49,566 nucleotides of DNA, taken from assembly GCA_021300575.1 (NCBI GenBank), contig JAJTDM010000033.1, forward strand, positions 1-49,566, in the 5' to 3' direction. Numbering within the stretch: position 1 is the first letter of the stretch; each line of letters opens with the position of its first letter. Shown piece by piece: positions 43,437 through 49,566 of the stretch. The translations under genes were made by a program, and so were the position numbers. The notes below the pieces were generated by a model. It saw nothing but the letters and a program-made list of their open reading frames with translations. It did not search any database and was not told the origin of the DNA. This DNA is from Rubrivivax sp. Lineage in GTDB: Bacteria > Pseudomonadota > Gammaproteobacteria > Burkholderiales > Burkholderiaceae_C.

Positions 43437-45152
43437 TCAGAGTGCCTCCACCACCTTCATGATCTCGCCCTCCAGCTTCAGCGCAGAAGCATCGTCGGCG
43501 GCGCGGCTCACATCCTTCAGGATGGCAAAGGCCATCGCCACCTGGCCCTTGAGCTGATCGGCCACGCCCACCACCGCCACTTCGGCTACGTTCGGGTGGC
43601 TGGAGATGCTCTCCTCGATTTCGCGCGTGCCCAGACGGTGCCCGGCCACGTTGATGACGTCGTCCGTGCGGCCGAGGATGAAGAAGTAGCCGTCCTTGTC
43701 GCGGATGCCCCAGTCGAAAGTGCTGTAGACCTGACGGCCGGGAATGCTGGACCAGTAGGTCTTGATAAAGCGCTCGTCATCACGCCAGACCGTCTGCATG
43801 CAGCCCGGGGGCAGCGGCCCTTCAATGACCACCACCCCCTTCTTGTCGGGCCCGACCAGGTCTTGCCCGGTGTTCTCGTCCACCAGCTTGACGTCGTAGC
43901 CGTAGACCGCCTTGCCGGGCGAGCCGAACTTGCTGTCGGCGGACTCCACCCCGTTGCACAGCGACAGGATGGGCCAGCCGGTCTCGGTCTGCCAGTAGTT
44001 GTCGATGATGGGCTTGCCCAGCGCTTCGGCGATCCACTTGGCCGTGGGCTCGTCCAGTGGCTCACCGGCCAGGAACAGCGCGCGCAGCGAACTGAGGTCG
44101 TGTCGGCTGAGCGCCGCCGGGTCCTGCTTCTTGAGCACGCGCACGGCCGTAGGCGCACTGAACATGGACGTTACCCGGTACCTCTCGACCAGGCTCCACC
44201 ACACGGCCGCGTCGGGCCGCGTGGGCAGCCCTTCGTACATGAGGGTGGCCATGCCGGCGATCAGCGGGCCGTAGATGATGTAACTGTGGCCCACCACCCA
44301 GCCGATGTCGCTGGTGGAGAAGTAGGTCTCGCCCGGCTGGCCCAGGAAGATGTGCTTCATGCTCGCGGCCAGCGCGACGGCGTAGCCGCCGGTGTCGCGC
44401 TGCACGCCCTTGGGCTTGCCGGTGGTGCCGCTGGTGTAAAGCGTATAGCTGGGGTGCGTGGACTCCACCCAGACACAAGGCACCTGTGCGTTCAGATGGG
44501 CCTGACGCAGGCCGGCGTAGTCCACGTCACGGCCGGCCTGCATGGGCATGTCGCTCAGGCCGCGGTTGACCATCAGCACGTGCGCCGGCTTGTGGCTGGA
44601 CAGGCGTATCGCCTCGTCCAGCAGGCCCTTGTAGGGCACCACCTTGCCACCACGACTACCAGCGTCTGCACTCACCACCACCGTGGGCTGCGCATCATCG
44701 ATACGGCTGGCCAGGCTGACGCTGGCAAAACCGCCGAACACCACGGAGTGCAGCGCGCCGATACGCGCACAGGCGAGCATGGCAAAAGCCGCCTCCGGGA
44801 TCATGGGCATGTAGACCAGCACCCGATCGCCCTGCTGGACGCCCAGCGACAGCAGGATCGCGGACATACGCTCCACTTCGGCCTGCAATTCAGCAAAGGT
44901 ATAGACGATCTCCTGGCCCACTTCGGTGGACACCCAGATCAGGGCCTGGCGGTCAGGATGGGTGGCCGCGTGTCGGTCCACCGCGTTGTGGCACAGGTTG
45001 GTGGTGCCACCCACGAACCAGCGGGCGAACGGCGGGTTGCTGTGGTCGCAGACCTGGGTGAAGGGAGTCTGCCAGTCGATCAGCGCCGCCTGCTCGGTCC
45101 AGAAAGCGTCGCGATCCTGCAGCGAACGACGGTGAAAGTCCTCGAATCCCAT
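43437..45152 (-). CDS. prpE: Propionyl-CoA synthetase PrpE, C-terminal catalytic segment missing
   Basis: AMP-forming propionate-CoA ligase. Family features are clear: the start MGFEDFHRRSLQDRDAFWTE, PPFARWFVGGTTNLCHNAVD, the P-loop YTSGTTGKPKGVQRDTGGYA, DIGWVVGHSYIIYGPLIAG, and YWQTETGW. FILGRTDDVINVAGHRLGTR precedes the hinge. The protein stops after LKLEGEIMKVVEAL at 571 residues, against about 630 usually. It lacks the PKTRSGK[ML]LRR segment with the catalytic, acetylatable Lys that forms the adenylate. The adenylation half-reaction should fail, so the gene may be inactive. An excellent SD (AAGGAG) precedes the start. It lies 92 bp downstream of the AcuI-type reductase gene. Confidence 0.93.
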   Translation of the reverse strand: MGFEDFHRRSLQDRDAFWTEQAALIDWQTPFTQVCDHSNPPFARWFVGGTTNLCHNAVDRHAATHPDRQALIWVSTEVGQEIVYTFAELQAEVERMSAILLSLGVQQGDRVLVYMPMIPEAAFAMLACARIGALHSVVFGGFASVSLASRIDDAQPTVVVSADAGSRGGKVVPYKGLLDEAIRLSSHKPAHVLMVNRGLSDMPMQAGRDVDYAGLRQAHLNAQVPCVWVESTHPSYTLYTSGTTGKPKGVQRDTGGYAVALAASMKHIFLGQPGETYFSTSDIGWVVGHSYIIYGPLIAGMATLMYEGLPTRPDAAVWWSLVERYRVTSMFSAPTAVRVLKKQDPAALSRHDLSSLRALFLAGEPLDEPTAKWIAEALGKPIIDNYWQTETGWPILSLCNGVESADSKFGSPGKAVYGYDVKLVDENTGQDLVGPDKKGVVVIEGPLPPGCMQTVWRDDERFIKTYWSSIPGRQVYSTFDWGIRDKDGYFFILGRTDDVINVAGHRLGTREIEESISSHPNVAEVAVVGVADQLKGQVAMAFAILKDVSRAADDASALKLEGEIMKVVEAL

Positions 45153-45244
45153 GCTTGTCTCCTTGGCAGCCCGAACGGTCGATCTGCCACGGGATTGTCG
45201 ATGCCGGACTTGCTATGCCCTGACGTCAGCCCCCCAAGCCGCCA

Positions 45245-46237
45245 TCAGCCGGGAATGCGCACCACAAGACGGCCCACCACTTCACCCGCCATCAGGCGGC
45301 GGGCGCCTTCCAGGGCCTCCTCCAAGCCGATCTCGGTGGTCAGTCGGTCCAGCGCGGCGAGATCCAGGTCCCTGGCCAGTCGACCCCAGGCCTGGCGTCG
45401 CAGCGCCTGCGGGGCCATGACGCTGTCCACGCCCAGCAGACTGACACCGCGCAGGATAAAGGGCATGACAGTGACCGGCAGATCATGCCCCTGCGCCAGG
45501 CCGCAGGCCGCCACCGCGCCCCCGTAGCGCACCTGCGCGCAGGCGTTGGCCAAGGTATGGCTGCCGACGGCGTCGACCACCCCCGCCCAGCGTTCCTTCT
45601 GCAGCGGCTTGCCCGGTGCGGCAAGATCGGCCCTGTCCATCACCGCATGCGCGCCCAGTGCGGTGAGGTAAGCCGCTTGAGAGGCCTTGCCGGTGGCTGC
45701 CACCACGCGGTGGCCCAGGCGGGACAGCAACAGCACGGCCACCGAGCCCACGCCGCCCGTGGCACCTGTCACCAGCACCTCGCCGTCACCCGGCTTCAGG
45801 CCGTGCCGCTCCAGGGCCATCACGCACAGCATCGCGGTGTAGCCCGCCGTGCCAATGGCCATGGCCTGGCGTGGGGACAGCGGCGGCGGCAGCGGCACCA
45901 GCCATTCGCCCTTGAGCCGAGCCCGCTGCGCCAGGCAGCCCCAGTGCGTCTCACCCACCCCATACCCGTTCAGGATGAACGCATCACCGGCCTTCCAGTC
46001 GGGATGGTCGCTTTCCAGCACCTCGCCCGCGCCGTCGATGCCGGGCACCATGGGCCACAGACGAACCACTGGCGAACGGTGGGTCAAGGCCAGGCCGTCC
46101 TTGTAGTTCAGCGTCGAGTAGCGAGGCCGCACCAGCACGCCACCCGAAGGTACCGCAGGCAAGCGCTCCTCGTCCAGTTCGGTCAGCCCCGCGCGGAAGC
46201 CCGCTTCATCCTTCTCAAGCCACAATGCCTTGAACAT
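45245..46237 (-). CDS. acuI: Acryloyl-CoA reductase-type MDR oxidoreductase (AcuI/YhdH)
   Basis: A zinc-free medium-chain reductase of 330 residues. AcuI reduces acryloyl-CoA to propionyl-CoA with NADPH and protects against acrylyl toxicity. It begins MFKALWLEKDEAGFRAGLTE and has the YSTLNYKDGLALTHRSPVVR family block. The substrate domain is VPGIDGAGEVLESDHPDWKAG, the Rossmann motif is GDGEVLVTGATGGVGSVAVLLLSRLG, and GLEEALEGARRLMAGEVVGR is near the C-terminus. The prpE-acuI linkage fits 3-hydroxypropionate/propionate metabolism. An SD (AAAGGAAC) precedes the start. It diverges from the NlpC/P60 gene. Confidence 0.9.
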   Translation of the reverse strand: MFKALWLEKDEAGFRAGLTELDEERLPAVPSGGVLVRPRYSTLNYKDGLALTHRSPVVRLWPMVPGIDGAGEVLESDHPDWKAGDAFILNGYGVGETHWGCLAQRARLKGEWLVPLPPPLSPRQAMAIGTAGYTAMLCVMALERHGLKPGDGEVLVTGATGGVGSVAVLLLSRLGHRVVAATGKASQAAYLTALGAHAVMDRADLAAPGKPLQKERWAGVVDAVGSHTLANACAQVRYGGAVAACGLAQGHDLPVTVMPFILRGVSLLGVDSVMAPQALRRQAWGRLARDLDLAALDRLTTEIGLEEALEGARRLMAGEVVGRLVVRIPG

Positions 46238-46310
46238 TCGAGTTCCTTTCCGTTAGATGCAGGTTGATCCTGGTGCATGGCGCCACCCGGTCGATGCGTT
46301 GCCGGGTCTG

Positions 46311-46339
46311 TTGACAGCCTTCACCTGCCTTTCTATTTT
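46311..46339 (+). promoter_or_regulatory. Sigma-70-type promoter of the NlpC/P60 gene
   Basis: TTGACA (46311-46316), a 17-bp spacer and TATTTT (46334-46339) match a housekeeping promoter well. The expected start lies only a few nucleotides before the ATG at 46350, so the mRNA would have almost no leader. Confidence 0.6.
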
Positions 46340-46349
46340 GCCGCCCTTG

Positions 46350-47042
46350 ATGCCCAGCACCCTCGCTCGCGCCTCTTGCCTGAAAGTCGTGGCCACCCTG
46401 CTGGTGGCCGCTTGGGCCTGGACGGGTCACGAGGCGTGGGCGTCGCCCGCCGATCCACCGGCCACCGACCCGGTGCTGCAATTGCTGCAGGACAGGGGCT
46501 TCGTGAGCAAGGAGTCAGCGGCGGAAGGCAGCCTCCTCGTTCGTCAGGTGCGGGACGTGGCCTCTGACCTGGTGCTGGCGGCCATGAACTTCCTGGGGGT
46601 GCCGTACAAGCGCGGCGGCAGCTCGGCCGATGAGGGCTTCGATTGCAGCGGCTTCACCCGCCACATCTTCGAGATGAGTCTGGGGCTGGTGCTGCCCCGC
46701 CGCGTGGATGACCAGGCCAGCGCGTCAGGTCTGGTGCGCATACGCCGCGACGAGCTGCGTCCCGGTGACCTGGTCTTCTTCAACACCTTGAGGCGCACCT
46801 TCTCGCATGTGGGCATCTACATTGGCGACGGGAAATTCATACACGCGCCGCGTACCGGTTCGGAGATCAGGATCGAGGACATGCGCCAGGCCTACTGGGA
46901 TCGCCGCTTCACGGGCGCCCGGCGCGCCGAGAGCACCAGCCCCGCCACGCAAGGGATGCAGGCCGTGCAGGCGCTGCAGTCCATGCAAGGGGCAACCCCG
47001 GGTCCGGAGAAGGCCGAGCGCAGGGCTCAGCCGCCCCGCTAG
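46350..47042 (+). CDS. Exported NlpC/P60-family peptidoglycan peptidase
   Basis: A D,L- or L,D-type cysteine peptidase of the NlpC/P60 fold that trims peptidoglycan stem peptides. It has 230 residues. The ATG at 46350 is chosen because it gives a signal peptide (LKVVATLLVAAWAWTGHEAW, to ~31). The catalytic Cys99 lies in DEGFDCSGFTRHIFEM, His153 in RTFSHVGIYIGDG, and the third polar residue is His165 (FIHAPRTG). The C-terminal 30 residues are Gln/Ala-rich with a repeated MQAVQALQSMQ pattern and are probably disordered. There is no SH3 or LysM domain, so the protein is a minimal enzyme. It is followed 76 bp later by moaA. Confidence 0.9.
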   Translation: MPSTLARASCLKVVATLLVAAWAWTGHEAWASPADPPATDPVLQLLQDRGFVSKESAAEGSLLVRQVRDVASDLVLAAMNFLGVPYKRGGSSADEGFDCSGFTRHIFEMSLGLVLPRRVDDQASASGLVRIRRDELRPGDLVFFNTLRRTFSHVGIYIGDGKFIHAPRTGSEIRIEDMRQAYWDRRFTGARRAESTSPATQGMQAVQALQSMQGATPGPEKAERRAQPPR

Positions 47043-47118
47043 CACGCCGTCGCCAGGGCCGAGGCAGGCCTGATGCCCTCGGACCCGCAGGCCGAAGACG
47101 GCGGGGCACAATTCGAGG

Positions 47119-48261
47119 ATGGGCGACAACGTCATTCCTCTGGCCGATCTGCGCTATGCCGCGGCCATACCTGAGGTGCCTGCGCATTTCGCCGCACCTA
47201 GCGGGCTGCTGTCTGACCGCCTGGGCAGGCCGCTGCGAGACCTGCGCATCTCGGTCACGGACCGCTGCAATTTTCGCTGCAGCTACTGCATGCCCAAGGA
47301 AGTGTTCGATCGGGACTATCGCTTCCTGCCCCAGACATCTTTGCTGACCTTCGAAGAGATCGAACGGCTGTCCCGCGCATTCATCCGGCACGGTGTGCGC
47401 AAGTTGCGGCTGACCGGGGGTGAGCCCCTGCTCAGAAAGCACCTGGAGGTGCTGGTGGCCAAGCTGGCCGCCCTGCGTACGCCAGAGGGCGATCCGCTGG
47501 ACCTCACGCTGACCACCAACGGCTCGCTTCTCGAACGCAAGGCGCAGGCTCTGGTTCAAGCCGGGTTGCGACGCGTGACCGTGAGCCTGGACGCCCTGGA
47601 CGACGCGGTGTTCCGCCGCATGAACGATGTCGACTTTCCCGTGGTCGACGTCCTGCGCGGCATTGACGCGGCACTCGCAGCCGGCCTTGGGCCCGTCAAG
47701 GTGAACATGGTGGTCAAGCGAGGCACCAACGACCAGGAAATCGTCCCCATGGCGCGGTACTTCCGCGACGCCCATGGCCCCCAGGTCATCTTGCGCTTCA
47801 TCGAGTACATGGACGTGGGCGCCACGAACGGCTGGCGCATGAACGAAGTCTTGCCTTCGTCCGAAGTGGTCCGGCGGATTGCTGAAGTGTTCCCGCTGGA
47901 TCCGCTGGCCGCGAGCACGCCCGGTGAGACCGCACAGCGTTGGCGCTACCGGGACGGCGCGGGCGAGGTGGGCGTGATTTCCTCGGTGACGCAGGCGTTC
48001 TGCGGGGAGTGCAACCGCGCCCGCCTGTCCACCGAGGGCAAGCTGTTCCTGTGCCTGTTCGCCAGCCAGGGCCATGATCTGCGCGCCTTGCTGCGTGGCA
48101 CGGGAGCCGACATTCCTGGACGCACCGACGACGAGATTGCCGCAGCCATCGCAGCCCTGTGGCAATCGCGGGAAGACCGCTACTCTGAACTGCGCAGTGC
48201 CCAAGCGGGGCCTGCTGGCAGCGGGCAGCGCCGCATCGAGATGCACTACATCGGGGGCTGA
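47119..48261 (+). CDS. moaA: GTP 3',8-cyclase MoaA (radical SAM)
   Basis: First enzyme of Mo-cofactor synthesis, using two 4Fe-4S clusters to convert GTP to 3',8-cyclo-GTP. It has 380 residues, longer than the ~330 of E. coli because of a ~38-residue N-terminal extension. The SAM cluster is CNFRCSYC (Cys50, 54, 57), with [15 protein letters not shown] and TLTTNGSLL following. The C-terminal cluster is [18 protein letters not shown]. The essential tail Gly-Gly is present (HYIGG). It lies far from moaC/moaB, while moaD, moaE and moeA are in the same window on the other strand. It ends 19 bp before the damaged DUF3422 gene, convergent. Confidence 0.96.
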   Translation: MGDNVIPLADLRYAAAIPEVPAHFAAPSGLLSDRLGRPLRDLRISVTDRCNFRCSYCMPKEVFDRDYRFLPQTSLLTFEEIERLSRAFIRHGVRKLRLTGGEPLLRKHLEVLVAKLAALRTPEGDPLDLTLTTNGSLLERKAQALVQAGLRRVTVSLDALDDAVFRRMNDVDFPVVDVLRGIDAALAAGLGPVKVNMVVKRGTNDQEIVPMARYFRDAHGPQVILRFIEYMDVGATNGWRMNEVLPSSEVVRRIAEVFPLDPLAASTPGETAQRWRYRDGAGEVGVISSVTQAFCGECNRARLSTEGKLFLCLFASQGHDLRALLRGTGADIPGRTDDEIAAAIAALWQSREDRYSELRSAQAGPAGSGQRRIEMHYIGG

Positions 48262-48280
48262 GGCAGTCCCCGCCGCTCTT

Positions 48281-49323
48281 TCAGGCGCAGCAGTCCGGCA
48301 GATCTTCCAACAGGCGGCTGCGGGCTCGGCGCATCGCCCAGTAGAACAGCAGCACCACCACCGGCTGACGGTCTGACAGGTGGCCACGGCCGGGCGGAAC
48401 CGCCGCGACATGAATTCCTCGAGGGTCTGCAATCCTGGCGCCCGCTGCTCGCGCAACTCCTGAATACGGCGGGTCACCAGATCGGCATAAGCACGGCAGG
48501 CGCCGAAGCGGAACTGGCTGGCTGACAAGCCGCTCTCAATCTCCGCGGCAAGTCGGGTCAATTCCTGAAGCAAGGTCTCATCGCTGGCGGCATCATGCTC
48601 ACCAGTGGCGATGCCATCCGTGAGCGCGGCGAGTGAACGTTCGATGTCCAGGATGCGGGGTGACTGACGCCTGGCAATGGGCAGAGCCAGCAGCGCCATC
48701 ATCCGGTACGCCTCGATCTCGAACAGGCGCTGCAGGATCCGGCCTGTCTGGTAGGGGGTGAGGCTGCGGTCCAGCAGGACAACGCGGGTGAAGCCGTCTT
48801 CCTGCGTGCGGAAATCGGTGCAGGCAAAGGCTGCACCCTCGGCCACCTCGGAGCCCGCCACGGCGCTGTCGCCAAACCAGCCTGCCAGGTCGGCTGGGGA
48901 CGGCACCGTCGGGATCTCCTGCTTCCAGACCACCGCACACAGCGCGGCCACCGTGCGGCCAGGCAGCGCAGGCAGCCATCCGGGCGGCAGGTCTTCCAAG
49001 GCGGTCTGTCCCGTCTCATTGCCAGCCCCATGGCCATAGAAGGTGTAGCTCGAGAACTCGCCGTGCCGCTCCCACTTCACCCGCAAGCCCTGCCGCAATT
49101 CCCCGCTGAAGTGGGTGGCGCCCTCAGCCGGCGCAGGCACCCCGAAGTGCCCGCAAAGAGCACGAAGATGAGCGTTCTCCTGCGCGCGCTGGCCGGGATC
49201 GAGCAGCATCGCCACATAGGTGGCCCGGGCCGGGCCTTCCACGGGCATGGGAGGCCGCGCATGGACCTCGGCGGCCAGAATCGCCCGGTCCGGGTGGTCT
49301 GGCGGCAACGACTGATGGTTCAT
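48281..49323 (-). pseudogene. DUF3422-family gene with internal deletion and frameshift
   Basis: The N-terminal ~300 residues are clear DUF3422 (PDHPDRAILAAEVHARPP, RVKWERHGEFSSYTFYG, LLDRSLTPYQTGRILQRLFE, EFMSRRFRPAVATCQTVS). Then the frame runs into nonsense (WWCCCSTGRCAEP) and would continue antisense through moaA. In another frame the same DNA reads PVVVLLFYWAMRRARSRLLE...DCCA and stops at 48281. This is the family's C-terminal membrane helix and basic tail. About 100 middle residues are therefore absent and the join, near 48360-48385, shifts frame. The full-length family has about 430 residues and is a membrane protein of unknown function. The start ATG is at 49321-49323. Confidence 0.85.
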
Positions 49324-49343
49324 GACGGCCCGCCGTGAAGAGG

Positions 49344-49566
49344 TCAGTCAGCGCCCGGTTGCGGGGCGAGCCTGGGCTGCGCGGCGGGCGCCTCATGCGC
49401 ACCGGGGGCTGCAGCCACCTGTTCGTCAGGGGCCCGAACCTCGCCGGGCACAGCCTTGCGGGCGAACAGGGTGTACACCGTAGGCACCACGAAGATGGTC
49501 AGCAGCGTGCCCAGGGACATGCCACCCACGATCACCCAGCCGATCTGCTGGCGGCTCTCGGCCCCC
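49344..49566 (-). CDS. RND (HAE1-type) efflux transporter permease, 3' end only
   Basis: Only the last ~73 codons are in the window, read in frame from the edge (GAESRQQIGWVIVGGMSLGT). The final transmembrane helix LLTIFVVPTVYTLFA is typical of AcrB/MexB/MexF-like pumps. A hydrophilic Ala/Pro-rich tail follows (APDEQVAAAPGAHEAPAAQP). Such pumps export drugs or solvents using proton motive force with a membrane-fusion protein and outer-membrane channel, neither visible here. Confidence 0.85.
   Translation of the reverse strand, partial: GAESRQQIGWVIVGGMSLGTLLTIFVVPTVYTLFARKAVPGEVRAPDEQVAAAPGAHEAPAAQPRLAPQPGAD

Noticed and set aside
42897..45527. 876-codon plus-strand open frame across ligE and prpE
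   Set aside because: It crosses two well-supported genes on the opposite strand and shows no domain; a GC artefact.
46909..48280. C-terminal half of the 804-codon DUF3422 frame
   Set aside because: Past the deletion junction it reads antisense through moaA and is not part of any protein.

Overview
The window is a high-GC chromosomal segment with densely packed genes and strong codon bias. Its order of core genes (pepA-holC divergent from lptF-lptG; alaA-hom-thrC-moeA-moaD-moaE; dnaB; clpB; prpE-acuI) points to a betaproteobacterium of the order Burkholderiales, most like the Comamonadaceae or the Leptothrix/Rubrivivax group. That placement is inferred from gene order and protein style, not from a search. 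No phage, plasmid, IS element or CRISPR array is visible.

Left third (1-22 kb): the 3' part of dnaJ is followed by two paralogous receiver-TPR proteins. Then come dnaB and a branched-chain amino-acid binding protein that lacks its normal C-terminus, both on the minus strand, then a small hypothetical gene, holC and pepA. lptF-lptG diverge from pepA across only 27 bp. Next are a relic of a CbiX-type chelatase, a CysB-like regulator, a methionine-type aminotransferase, a FimV-like protein, and a two-gene kinase/acyl-CoA dehydrogenase operon resembling a split ACAD11. An M16 zinc peptidase and two tRNA genes (Arg-TCT, Pro-TGG) close this part.

Middle (22-40 kb): a ThDP enzyme/MFS pair and clpB, which has a heat-shock-type promoter, lie before a long minus-strand run alaA-hom-thrC-moeA-moaD-moaE. 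As I recall, clpB directly follows moaE in many relatives. Here a four-gene catabolic set separates them: a NicX-like ring-cleavage dioxygenase homologue, an alpha/beta hydrolase, an acyl-CoA-dehydrogenase-like flavoprotein and an AMP-forming CoA ligase. It reads like a small pathway for an N-heterocyclic or amide substrate and is the best candidate for an undescribed function.

Right end (40-49.6 kb): an Mth938-like protein, a Bcp peroxiredoxin, a PIN-PhoH ATPase, an exported ATP-dependent DNA ligase, propionyl-CoA synthetase, an AcuI-type reductase, an NlpC/P60 hydrolase, moaA, a broken DUF3422 gene and the tail of an RND efflux pump.

A striking window-wide feature is gene damage. livJ and prpE have lost their C-termini, cbiX and the DUF3422 gene have internal deletions, and phoH appears to have a one-base frameshift in a poly-C tract. 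Either the genome has undergone many small deletions or the assembly contains collapsed junctions. The raw reads would decide. Most unlisted long ORFs are antisense shadows caused by high GC.
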